Source: Opeltia flavorubescens (Eukaryota > Ascomycota > Lecanoromycetes > Teloschistales > Teloschistaceae). Taken from it: 64,000 nucleotides of DNA. Each line of letters begins with the position of its first letter. The stretch's first letter is position 1. The notes beneath the pieces are model-generated. The model did no database searches, was not told the origin of the DNA, and saw only the letters and a program-made list of their open reading frames with translations. Below are positions 11,816 through 22,481 of this stretch, in pieces. The stretch is from assembly GCA_000442125.1 (NCBI GenBank), contig KE546970.1:1108667-1172666 (forward strand), read 5' to 3'. Made by a program: the position numbers and the translations under genes.

Positions 11816-13437
11816 ATGGCTACGAAGAGCGACGTAGACACCGTCGTCACTGTCTTTGAGAAATCAAAGAACGTCAGTGACCGAAATAGTTTGTACATCT
11901 TGCTCCTAATCCAGAGCCGAACTACAGAGCGACTAATGTAGTTTGGAGTGTTCGTTGCTTATTTCATACTTTACCTCGTATCCACCTACGAGAGCTGGTA
12001 CACCACGCAGCGTCCCTGGACTTCCGATTCGATATCATTGGCAGTTTACCGACTGAGATCCTCTGCTTAGTCTTCATGAATCTCGACATCTACCAAATCT
12101 TCCAACTCCGGCGGGTATCGAAAAGGTGGCTTGCAGCTCTCTCTGCTCCTCAAATCGTGCAATCAATGCTATGTCCTTGGTTTTCGATGGGACCCGTCGA
12201 TCTACAGATGCCACTCAATTTGTCCTACGAGGAGTCACTGGCTATCAAGGCTGAACATGTCGATGCTTTCAAGACTGGTAATCCGTTCAGTATATTACAG
12301 GGCACCTGGACGTCGAAACCCGCACCCAGACGACCAAAAATGAATATACGGAATGTCGAGTACAGCCATGGTCGTTTAGCTTGGCTGACGGCCCAGCAAC
12401 TTCATGTGAGAACTCTCGCATCAGGCCAAGAGCTTCTTTACGGGCCATTCAGCGGAGAAAAGATCCAATTCGTCCGCCTGTCGCCTGATATAGTTGCTGC
12501 TGTCACTTTTTCTGGAAACTGCTATGTTTGGGAACATGCGAAAGATGATCCGCATGTGATTCGATTACCTTCAGGGTGGTTCATGAGTCTCGCGGTATTT
12601 GGTAAGTCGTTGGCGGTCGTAACAGGGACTACGGACGATGGCCGCATAACGACATGGACCTGGGGCAAGCTTCGACCGCGATCATTTCGTACGATACAAC
12701 GTAACACACACCAGACAGACCATTCCGGAAAATACACTCGGCTGTTGATGACGGATGATTCGGTATTGCTTATTCAAGGGCTCATGGGACCTCCTGACGA
12801 AATCTTCTACGCTCGCTACAACCTCGAAGGCGAAGTCATGGCACAAGGAACTTCTGGACGGCTACATCGTACTTTCCGATCAGGTTACATAGAAATTACA
12901 ATCCATCCCCAAGTCCAGGCTACCAGGACTCGGACTAGAATGGATCTAAACTTTCCCAGTTTAGGAGATCGCCAGGTCAACGTTGATCACAGTTGGGGTG
13001 TAATTAGAGTAATTTATGATCTGCACAATGACCGACTGGAGCCACTCATTGAGGCTTCGGCCCCCTACTCAACCAAATGGACATCACCGCGTTTCTTCTG
13101 GAAGAACGTCATTCTTCGTTTCGACGAAAATGAAGACCGGCATACTCCTCATATTTGTCATCATTCTCAAACGGCCACCAAGTCAGACGTCTACATGCAG
13201 CAGTTAGTATCTGATCTCCGTCATAAGGTACTGTCGGCGGCTGAGGTTTCATTGGAACGAGTCTATGGCGATGAGGTGTACATGGTCAGTTTACAATGGT
13301 GGGGGTTCACTGCATTTTGCTTCGACAAATATATCACCATGGCGGGTGAAAATAAAGATTATCGTCGCCAAAGAGAGGCGGGAAGGCTTGGACGGGTCCG
13401 TGTTCGTGACATTTCAGTACGTAGTGCACAGACTTGA
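11816..13437 (+). CDS. F-box protein (start exon uncertain)
   Basis: Probable substrate adaptor for an SCF ubiquitin ligase. The F-box is clear: GSLPTEILCLVFMNLDIYQI then LRRVSKRW, coded around 12040-12130 and preceded by an in-frame IHLRELVHHAASLDFRFD that resembles related fungal F-box proteins. The frame is open from 11890 but has no ATG before 12076, inside the F-box, so a spliced start is needed. The best candidate is ATG 11816 with exon 11816-11872 and intron 11873-11916 (GTCAGT donor), giving about 525 residues; this short 44-bp intron is the weak point. The rest contains WD/kelch-like Trp-containing strands (CYVWEHAKDD, ITTWTWGKLRP) but no repeat I can define. The stop at 13437 is firm. 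Confidence 0.75.
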
Positions 13438-13897
13438 CGTTGCTAAAAGGAAGGAGCTACCATCAAGCTCATCTTATTTGCAATTGTCCACGTCATTCGT
13501 GATCCAGTGAAACGAGGTATCGATTCGGAGACCGTACATCTCCAGGCTATTGCTCAATAAACAAGCTTGGCTTGACAGCTGTCTCAACCGTCGAATGTAT
13601 TGAATTCACCGTTGAGTTGCATGCCAATGAGACTAAACATAGAACAGTCACTCAAATGAATACCTTATCCCTTGAAATCGAGATAGTTTCGTCTGTCTAT
13701 CTACTCTGCTTGCGTTTCATGACTAGCGACCCGCCTCTCTCTGCTCTTTCGAAGTAAGTTCAAGGCTCCACCTGCCAACCTGAACTCTCAAAGCTGGCCT
13801 CCCCATCATAACCCCTGAAGCCCAACACCCAAACTCCTCGCTACAAACAAAATCTATAGAGATGGACCCCCATCACCTCATAAGGACATTCGCTGAT
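13438..13897. other. Convergent intergenic region
   Basis: 3' ends of the F-box gene (+) and the TCO89-like gene (-) meet here. No further gene seen. Confidence 0.55.
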
Positions 13898-15655
13898 TCA
13901 ATCCTCCCCCGCACTCTGTCCATCCCCCTCCCACATCCTTCTCAACAACCCTTCCAACCCACCCCCATCGCTCTCCCCATCCGCCCCTTCCCCACCCTCA
14001 TCCCCAACCTCGAACCTCACTCTCCCCCTCTGACTCTCAGCACTCATGCTAACAACCAGATTTTTACTTTCCTCCCTCCTCTTCCCATTTTCACCACCTC
14101 CTACCCCCTTCCCTCCATCATCCTTCCCCTCATCCTTCGCAACTAAACTCCCCAGTTTTTTCCCCAACCTCTCCACCCCTTTTCCTACCACGCCAACAAA
14201 CCTCCTAGCGTTCGCGTACTCCGTATCAGCTTGCTCCCACTGCTTGCGTTTGCGGTCTTCGATGCTGCCGTCGTGGCTATTGGTGAGGCTGAGGTTGGCG
14301 AAGGAGGCTTGGGCGCTGCTCAATGGGGGTTGGATGGCGGGTGCATGGGCCGGTTCCCGGGTGGCGGATTCACGCTGCAAGTCTAGTTTTTGCTGCGTCA
14401 GGGAGTGGGGTTGATGGTCGCGCGCCGAGGCGAAGGGGGAGGGTTGTGGGCCACGAGGTTTGTGCGAGTTCTGTAGAGGAGGGGATGAAGAGCGTGAGGG
14501 GGGGTTTTGGTCTCGTTTTGAGGAAGCGGGGCTACTGGTGTGGTCGGATCGGTTTGTTTGGTCTGCGGCTTGATTGGGAGAGGTGGAAGGAAATGAGGTA
14601 TCGTGACGGTGGTGCTCATTGTCCCTATTGGCTCCGTTGAGGGCGGAGTTGAGATGGTGGGTGAGTGAGGCAGGAGTTGCGTTTGCTGATGCTGAGCCCG
14701 TTGCGTTCAGGAATCGAGATACACCATCCGATGGCATGCTCTGGTCGTTCCTTAGGGTCCCATCTTGGCTGAAATTGAATGCTGGCGAGCCGCTAGAGCC
14801 CGATGGCGTGATGGTGGCGGAAACTATGGATGTTTGTGGTTGGACATTTGAGGCCGTATTTCGACTCAAAAGCCGCTTTGTGACAATCTCAGCATCGGGC
14901 GGATTTGAATATGTACCATTTCGCTCCCGAGGATGTAGGGAGGAACGGTGCTCTTCGTGATTAGATATGGGCGGCGACTGCGGTGGTGAGTCTGGTAATT
15001 GTGTGGGAGAGCGTAATGGCGGTCCGTCCGGAGATGGTGGCTCCCTCGACTGAGCCTGCCCTCTGCTCATTGAACCGCGCCGAGTCACGTCTGGAGACTG
15101 TGAGCTATCTGCCTCCGTCCATACGTCATCCTGTTCATCGCTACCAACGGTGAACTTAGCACCATTGGTCCGTATTTTGTCTGAGCTCTTGCGCTGGGCT
15201 TTATCGGTATTCGACAGATTGCCTAACTTGGAAGAGGATTTGTTTCGCTTCTGTGAGAGGTTTGAAGCGTTTCTTTTGATCGACACCTTCGAATTGCTGT
15301 GTACAAGATTGGTGTTTGAGGCTTCATGCTTGAAGTTTGAGATAGCGGGGCTGGTAGAGGGTGTCTGGGCCTTGGTCTTGGGTTGGTCCTTTGACCGAAT
15401 GTGTTCCTCCTGGGCATGGGCGGCGGTGAGCTTGGAGAGCTTATTAAGGTTTTTCCCATGCGAAGGTATCCTGCCATGGGAATGACGTCCGTGGCCGACA
15501 GCATGCGACTTGTGAAGCTTAGTCGTGGATCCTTTCCCAGTCGAAGGAGATGCGCGCGATAGCGAATGGGTCGAAGGGCTCCGTTCGGTCAATTGCGGCC
15601 GTCTCGATGGGGGCGGGGATTCATGATATGGCATCGCGCTTGAGGAGATGGTCAT
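13898..15655 (-). CDS. TCO89: TCO89-like TORC1 subunit
   Basis: Single exon, 585 residues, mostly disordered and rich in Ser, Pro, Asn and His. Three islands match what I remember of fungal TCO89 proteins. They are the basic GRIPSHGKNLNKLSK near residue 65, an acidic KFTVGSDEQDDVWTEADSS near 170, and TKRLLSRNTASN near 265. In yeast Tco89 is a non-catalytic subunit of TOR complex 1 at the vacuole. The C-terminus holds a predicted helix (EQADTEYANARRFVG) followed by Gly/Asp/Lys-rich repeats. ATG 15655 opens the frame and is followed at once by the disordered N-terminus, as expected. The domain call rests on short motifs, so it is good but not certain. Confidence 0.7.
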   Translation of the reverse strand: MTISSSAMPYHESPPPSRRPQLTERSPSTHSLSRASPSTGKGSTTKLHKSHAVGHGRHSHGRIPSHGKNLNKLSKLTAAHAQEEHIRSKDQPKTKAQTPSTSPAISNFKHEASNTNLVHSNSKVSIKRNASNLSQKRNKSSSKLGNLSNTDKAQRKSSDKIRTNGAKFTVGSDEQDDVWTEADSSQSPDVTRRGSMSRGQAQSREPPSPDGPPLRSPTQLPDSPPQSPPISNHEEHRSSLHPRERNGTYSNPPDAEIVTKRLLSRNTASNVQPQTSIVSATITPSGSSGSPAFNFSQDGTLRNDQSMPSDGVSRFLNATGSASANATPASLTHHLNSALNGANRDNEHHRHDTSFPSTSPNQAADQTNRSDHTSSPASSKRDQNPPSRSSSPPLQNSHKPRGPQPSPFASARDHQPHSLTQQKLDLQRESATREPAHAPAIQPPLSSAQASFANLSLTNSHDGSIEDRKRKQWEQADTEYANARRFVGVVGKGVERLGKKLGSLVAKDEGKDDGGKGVGGGENGKRREESKNLVVSMSAESQRGRVRFEVGDEGGEGADGESDGGGLEGLLRRMWEGDGQSAGED

Positions 15656-16201
15656 TGAGCCATCAAGATGTTCAGCTGAACCTTTGGCACCTCACGATGG
15701 TTGAAAGCCGAGCCTTGAATGCTGACGCCGGGGGCTTGTTAATACTGCAAGAGATTATCGGATGACCGGAAGACAAGAAAACTACCGACAAGGCTTATTT
15801 TTGGGTTGATTTAGAGATTAGAGATTAGACAGCTTCGATACTCTTTATTCATATGCAATGGCAATGAAGACGGACGTTCCCTTGCGCGGTTTTTGTCGCA
15901 ATTGAAGTAATTGGGCAAGAGAGCGGGACAAGAAAACTCCGAGCCTTGGCATGCCTTGTAAGGCGTCAGAATCTACTGAACGGCGCCTTGACCTCACACT
16001 TTGCGACAACGCCCCTATGAACATCTTCGAAATCAGAAAGATAAGACAATACTAGGATTCACAATCAGGAAACTTTAAATGTGGAGAGGTAAGCCAGGTC
16101 AAACAGTCTCTATATGCAGGTTCATCTATCATTATTTCATCCAACGTAACCCAAATGAAGATGTAATTATATCGTCAAACCAGGCTTGGGGGACCTGTCA
16201 A
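15656..16201. other. Intergenic region, promoter of the TCO89-like gene and 3' region of MET10
   Basis: About 550 bp on the upstream side of the TCO89-like gene and the downstream side of MET10. Nothing else recognised. Confidence 0.55.
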
Positions 16202-19200
16202 TTAGTATACCTCTAAGACATATCTCAATTGATCTTTAAGCCTCTCAATTTCCTTACGGGGGTCCGTCTTCTTGCCGAGCATCTTCGCATCCTGCGCGAT
16301 GGCATCCTCCAAAACATTGGTAACGTCAGGTACTGGCCATGTAGGACCCTAAAGAATTATTAGTACAAGGATTGAGCTATCAATTCGAATGACTTACGCA
16401 AAGGTAGAACGCTCCCTCTTCTTTGAGATAGGCCTGGATGATCTCCTCTATTGTTTGGCGCATACGATCTTGAATATAGATCTTTTGGGGCTGGTCTCGA
16501 GAGAATGCACGGCCAAGCAAGGTTATTACCCCTGCATCTTGATAGGCTTCCCACTCTTCTCCGTAGCAATACTCTTCACGCTGGTGCCGTGAACCCATGT
16601 AGAGGAGGACCGACCCAATCTCTTTACCCTGTGCTTTCTCCAATGCTCGGTGTTGCACAAAAGCACGGAATGGGGCGAGACCGGTCCCCAGCCCAGCCAT
16701 GATGAGCGGCTGCGTCGCTTTAGGTGGTAACTTCATCACACTTGGCTTGACCGAGACTGTGACAGGAGCCCCAACCCTGAGTTTGTTCAGAAATCGCGTT
16801 GCCTGGCCAAACCTGTCCCTGCCTTTCGGATCAACCCATCCTACCACCACAATCATCAATGCCACACTGTTCGGCGTAACTTTTTGGCAGGACGCGATCG
16901 AGTATTCTCGTCGTTTCATCGGGTTCACTATTCGGACAATGTCGTGGAAGCTGGGATGAGCCGATGGGAATTCCAAGAGAATGTCCGCATACGTCACTGT
17001 ATCGACCTCGGCTCGCCGCTTGAACTCATTCGCCCCTTCTGGTCCGCCCAATGCTTGTAGTTCATGTTTCTCATCAGAGTTATCTGCGAACTCTGCCAAA
17101 GCTTCGTAGAATTTCTTCGGCGGCCGGCCAAAGATATCAATATTCTGCATCAAAGCTTGCCAGACAGTGCGATTTTCAAGTACTGACACGTCTTCACGAC
17201 TAGGCACTTCGACAATCTCCATCGGATCAAGCTTGTAGAATTTAATGAATTCTTCGACTTGAAGCTCGTCATTCTCTGCGTGGATGCCGAGTGCTTCTCC
17301 AATATCATATTTCAGCCCTGAATCTCCAAGGTCAAATTCGATGTGGAAGATATTACGTTCATACGATGGTGGCGTAAGTCGGCGATTCTCCATAACATGC
17401 ACTGTGTAGGTCTTAGTAGTCAAGTCTGGCCGAAGAGCCGTTTTTGTTTTGTAGGCCTCTTGGAAGGCAAGGCCTTTTGCGGCTGTCTTCCAGTCCTTGA
17501 GGTATGTCCCTGGCTCGTTTTCTGCCTTATCGAATGCGACCAAATCTGTGGTTCTGATGTCGCTTGGTAGAGTAATACCCGCAGGCTCCGGCTGCAGTTC
17601 TTTCCAGCTTACCGGGATTTCAATCTTTGTCAAAGCTGTCTCGAGTTCTTTTGCAAGGTCACTCAGTATGTCAGAGGATGCGTTGACAGAAGCCAACTTT
17701 TCCAATCCAACCTTCTCCATGTTTGGAAGTCCAGCTCGAAGAAATGCAATCTGAAGAAGATAATTCTCAAGGGCTGAGTCGTTTGAAACCATGTCAACCT
17801 TTGCAGGGTTGAAGATAAAAAGCTCCCCCTCTAACGCAGAGACGGACTTTCGAAATGTTTCTGGTAGCTTTGTCTCGATGTCATCATCCTTGATCCCAGA
17901 CATTTTGAGTACTATCTTTCCTCCTACTTTGAGTCCTTTGACAACATCAAACAGCTCCAGTAGCTTGGGCTCGCCAACATAAACAAGGTCTGCAGTATCA
18001 ATCGAGTATGGTGCATCCACGGTCTGTTTCGCCTTCCGGATATCGGTTCTAATAGTACCGCCTCGGACAAGATTGTCGTGCCGTGATCTAGCAGTAACAT
18101 TACTCGAGGAGTCTTTCGCAAGCGCTGCCGCAAATACGAGTGGCGCATTAGCTGACGGAGAGGTGTCGATATCCCAAAATGTATACTGCTGAACACTGGC
18201 AAAGTCCAGTAGTTGTAAGTCCTGTGGCGCCTGATCTGTACTCCGCTCCTTATGGTTTTGAGTTACTGGTTTTTCCAACATTAGCTGGAACGCGGCAGCG
18301 ATGGAGACCGGCGTCCAAACTTCCTCCCTCGGGTATTTGATATCGATCACGGTAGGAGGTGTGTGAAATGTACCGGAGAACGTGATAGCGGCAACGACAT
18401 CACCATAGAGCGCGGAGCTGATACTGCGATCTGTAACATCATCACTCTCACTAACCTGGCCCAGGACACCAATGGTCTTAGTTGTACTTGGCAACAGCTT
18501 CAGGAATTCAGTCTCCACGAATGGCCGGTATACTCTGACATTCAACACTCCAACTTGAGCCTTAGCCCCTTCCAGCGAGGTGGCAACTTGAGCGCTCAAA
18601 GACGACTCCACAGTGCCAAAAGTTACCAACACAGCGTCCGGAGAAGAAGAGCCATGGTATTCGAACAAGCCATAATCAGTACCAAGCTCCTCATTGAAGG
18701 CCTTAAGCAGCCGTTCAACTTTGACATCCAGCCCAATACCCTTTTGGGTCGATGTTGGAGCCTCCTGCTGTATCGCTTTGTAATTATTATGAAGTCCAGT
18801 AGCATCGAGAACATCGATGACCCTGGTAGTTTCCCTTCCAACAACAACGCCATCATAAGTATGTATTGTGGGTATTATGTTTGCAAGAAGAGTTGAAAAT
18901 AGCGACATATGTTGCGATTCGTATGCAGAAGAGCTGGCTACAAGCCCAAAGCCCAAGTCTTCGGCCAAGTTCATCGTTGAAACATAATCGGTTACTAGCG
19001 AAGAAGCACCTCCAGCAAAATCGATTGCAGCGACATGTGCGACGAATGGATTTGCGATAGAATAGAGCAAAGAGAGCTGATCTAAGGCGGAATGTAGGTA
19101 TGAAAGGCTCGATGACGAGGCGAGGATGGTCTGCGGTAAGTGTCTTTTCTTAAGATCAAAATCCTTAGAGAATATGTAACCTAGGGCAATTGAAGCGGCA

Positions 19201-19520
19201 CCATGACGGATCTGCATAGATTGGACACTGGTCGGGTATCCATAAGCATTCTTTGCGCCATCTTGAAACCAACTCTTGACCGCAGTGTCCAGATCAAAGG
19301 TCTCGGGGGAGTAAGTCCACAAACGATCCGAGAGACAGTACGCAACTTGCTGAATCAAGCTCTGCGCAGTCGTGTAGGTAGGACCGTTGATGGAGGAAAG
19401 CGGCGTGCTCTGACCGAACGGAAAACTCGAAGACTCTTGAACGAATTGTTTGTATGGCTTTTCCGGCCCCTGCACAGGTCCAGCCGCTGGGCCATTCGAT
19501 TCTGCCTGTTGTAGATACAT
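16202..19520 (-). CDS. MET10: MET10, sulfite reductase [NADPH] flavoprotein subunit
   Basis: Supplies electrons from NADPH via FAD to the MET5-type hemoprotein, which reduces sulfite to sulfide in assimilatory sulfur metabolism. Two exons on the minus strand, 19520-16398 and 16348-16202, with intron 16349-16397. They give 1089 residues, near the family's usual length. The N-terminal half is the PFOR/thiamine-fold region (IRHGAASIALGY, VAAIDFAGG). The C-terminal half is the ferredoxin-NADP reductase module: FAD-binding RREYSIASCQ, then the NADPH site MAGLGTGLAPFRAF and YMGSRHQREEYCYGEEW. The last exon supplies the conserved end GPTWPVPDV through LRYVLEVY. It is divergent from FMP52 across 321 bp; a site close to the CYS3 consensus lies there. 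Confidence 0.95.
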
Positions 19521-19841
19521 TGCGGCTCAAAGGAACAAGGTTCAAGGTTGATGTTATGACGACCGGGTAGTGCTCTGGCAAAATGCTGCCCGGAGCAGTT
19601 GATCTTGAAGTTGAACGAATCCATTTTTTCGTTGGACGTGGACTTAGTTTTGTCCATCGGTCAGACTACTATGGCGTGATCGAAATTTTTTGTGGAGTGA
19701 GATAAGACCACATTAGTAATCAAGGAGTCCGCAGAGCCTCGACGCCTCCATTGGCTTGGCGAATGGTCTGGTTTAGTGATGTCTTCCGTTAATTTGTTCT
19801 CCTACTGAGGAGTCTCAGCGAGTACCACTAAAGCCGCATCT
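19521..19841. promoter_or_regulatory. Bidirectional promoter between MET10 and FMP52
   Basis: A 321-bp divergent spacer with no ORF. It contains ATGGCGTGAT at 19671-19680, one base from the ATGRYRYCAT consensus bound by the sulfur regulator CYS3/MetR. It sits about 150 bp upstream of the MET10 start. Regulation by sulfur limitation fits MET10 but is inference. Confidence 0.5.
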
Positions 19842-20580
19842 ATGAACACAGCATTAGTGGGATGTACAGGGCTAGTCGTAAGAAATTCTTAACGTACAAA
19901 ATCGGATTGCAATGCGTATCCTGACAAGTCATCAGGGTTCTCAAATTTTGTATTGCCTTCAGAATGGAAAGCACACAGTTCACGCAATCGCTAGGAAAGA
20001 AATCTCGTCTCTTCCTCCATCCACAAAGCTGGTACACCAGCCAGATTCTGCACAATGGCCAGATGACGTAAAGGCACTTGCACCAGTCCCAGACGTGTTT
20101 TTGTCTGCCTTAGGCTCGACTCGCGCACAAGCCGGCTCCCTTGCTGCTCAGCGTGCTATTGACTTAGATCTTAATCTGGCTCTCGCACGAGCTGCGAAAG
20201 AGTCCGGCGTTAAGACCTACGTTCTTATATCGTCTGGTGCAGCATCAACAAAGTCGATTTTTCCGTACTTCAAGATGAAGGGGGAATTAGAGGATGCAGT
20301 CAAATTACTGGACTTTCCTCACACAGTCATCGTGAAACCCGGAATACTCGTTGGTTCGAGGCAAGATAGCAGACCGGCCGAAAATGTAGTGAGGACTATT
20401 GCTAGTGCATTGGGAAAGATCAACAAAATCTGGCTCACAGATTGGTGGGCTCAAGACGCCGATCTGGTAGGTCGAGCTGCCGTGGCTGCGGCCCTTGAAT
20501 GTTCAGAGGGAAAACGTGAGAAGGGGGTCTGGTTCATCCAACAGCACGATATCGTGCGACTTGGGAGGCAAGCACCTTAA
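19842..20580 (+). CDS. FMP52: FMP52-like mitochondrial NAD(P)-binding protein
   Basis: Short-chain-reductase-like protein of the FMP52 family, found in mitochondrial preparations in yeast; its reaction is unknown. Two exons: 19842-19877 (12 codons) and 19936-20580, 226 residues. The 36-nt first exon codes MNTALVGCTGLV. It joins GSQILYCLQ across a GT-AG intron with branch CCTGACA, and this recreates the Rossmann GxxGxxG motif (GCTGLVGS). That is why this start was chosen over the ATG at 19912, which lies inside the intron. Downstream landmarks are YVLISSGAA, then YFKMKGELED, the family's Tyr-xxx-Lys equivalent. Confidence 0.9.
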
Positions 20581-21273
20581 AAGAAGCTTCCTGATTTTGC
20601 GGAACATGATCATATGCATAGATAAGGAAGGGAAAGGGGATCCCACAGAGGACCCCGAGTATCAATCGCTGCGGCATCTCCAACCTTTGCAAGACTGAAT
20701 GGAGAGAGCCGATCAAAATGCTGACAAGACAGATGGCAAAGGAGATTGCGCAGGGATGAGAAGGTCTTTTGCGAGCCTCATATCCTACAAGCTTATGAAG
20801 AGTATATTGCAGGACGGAATCGGAGACCATGAGAGGAATCATCATATACCATGAAGCGAGAGATGAAGAATAGCGAGAGGAGAAGATATAAAGTATACTG
20901 CTAGGCTAGAAGTGTAGCGGACATCGAAGCATTAGTTACCAAACTTCATCCTCCTAAAATATTGTCCTCCGCAAGGGATCACATCCACGATCAGCCTGCA
21001 AGGGTAAGGCTGAAAGGCGTTTACCATTAGGGCATGGCTTAACGTCAAAGTACGGAATGGGCTCCGTACCTCAAATGATGACGTCGCAAGCATGATGTTT
21101 ACCCGGAGAAAACCAAAGTTTGCCGATGACTTTGACAGTTTAACCCACCTCTTAGTAAATCTAAGAAGAAAAGTTTCTCCCTTGAGAACTTGAAAGTCCT
21201 ACGCTGGCTTTGACTAACTGATTACAAGCAATTGCTTATCTCTTCCGGGAAATTCCAAACCAGAAGGAGCAAA
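20581..21273. other. Intergenic region, nothing recognised
   Basis: About 690 bp between FMP52 and the small mitochondrial-type protein. The last 100 bp are likely promoter. No gene or repeat seen. Confidence 0.55.
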
Positions 21274-21793
21274 ATGCAAAGAATTTTACATTTGAGCCAT
21301 ACTGGTTGCAGCCCACTTTGGCGTCCAGTCCAACGGCAATGCCAATCCATATCATGTCAACCTAGACTTCGTAATTCTCGAATGTTTTCCGAATCGATGA
21401 GGGTCAAATTGCCGAGAAAGGATTCACAGGACAAAGACAGTATCAACACAGAAGCCACCGAGTACAGCAAGAGCGGAACCGATGATGCGTCGGCGCGTCA
21501 CAGTGACACAGCCTTTGATCCTGACGTGACCGGCCCTGGCGAGCAAAAGGACAAGGTCGGAGACAAGACGGGTGTAAGTCATCCATCAGCACCGATGCAT
21601 TGCGCTGATTGCTTAGACATCTCAGGCATCCGACAATCCGTTAGAGGTTAGTCCTGCGAACCATGATATAAGCAAACCGAGAAGCGAAACAGAAGGCGGC
21701 GCAGAGAGTTCCAGTTCCAGCTCAGGAGATAGCAGCGGACGAGAGCGGAGCAGTGGTGGGGGAAGTCCGAGGAAAGGGAGTCGAGTCGCCTAA
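21274..21793 (+). CDS. Small, probably mitochondrial protein of unknown function
   Basis: Two exons, 21274-21573 and 21626-21793 (intron 21574-21625), about 155 residues. The first 50 residues are rich in Arg, Ser, Gln and Cys and lack acids (MQRILHLSH, VQRQCQS), as expected of a mitochondrial presequence. The remainder is hydrophilic and disordered: TEYSKSGTDDASARHSD, then SDNPLEVSPANHDISKP, ending in a Ser/Gly-rich tail. I remember very similar short proteins in other leotiomycetes and related fungi, with the YSKSGTDD and NPLEVSPAN stretches conserved; none has a function I know. A second acceptor AG at 21615-21616 would add three residues (TSQ) in frame. Start ATG 21274 is the first Met in the open frame. 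Confidence 0.75.
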
Positions 21794-22481
21794 AGTCCAA
21801 TTCGAAAAGCACTTACAGTCAAAATTTATAGCATTGATCGGCATCTTCATCTACACCAGGATTATGGCATTGTGTCTTGAGGCGAAAGGAGTTCTTGGGG
21901 CTCAATACAGCGAAGGATACGGTCAGGTGTTGTGCTCGGGGCTGAAGAAGTTCAAATCCTTAAGTTAGACTTAGTTTATTACTCAGGGTCTCCTCTATGA
22001 TTTACGGATTTTACATTCAAGCACATTTTCTGTTCAACGAAGTCCACTGTTGTGTGGAAAGAATACTCAATTCTGGACTGGCCGGATACCGCAGTTTTTC
22101 GGTTAAGCTTTCACCGGAGAACGAAGAATCTGCAGACCAAAGTTGCTGTTTTGGGCAGCTCATGAACGTTATATTTCGATTTTGGATTCGTCACCAGTAG
22201 CCATCCGAACGTTGATTCCCTCTTCCCTTGCCTTCGATCACTTGTACAGCTTGTGATTTCACCTCAGGAAATTACGAAGCGTCGTTTATTACCATATCCC
22301 AGAGCTTGTACTCGAATTTGATAACTCAATCCGATGATATAGTGAGATGACATAAATGGCCTCGGCTGGAAAGGGAATCTTCTCACGGGGATAATATTAT
22401 TTCCGCGCGGAGTTCAATCAATCCAGGAATCGGATTAAATGTACATTTCCCCGCTCCTTTGCTCCTGTTGCAGAGTTCAAT
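21794..22481. other. Intergenic region before the second F-box gene
   Basis: About 690 bp. A ten-base palindrome TCCGCGCGGA lies at 22402-22411; otherwise nothing was recognised. Confidence 0.5.
22402..22411. promoter_or_regulatory. CGG-type palindrome upstream of the F-box gene
   Basis: TCCGCGCGGA, a perfect palindrome with inverted CCG/CGG halves, 71 bp before the F-box start. Zn2Cys6 regulators often bind inverted CGG triplets; binding here is inference. Confidence 0.25.
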
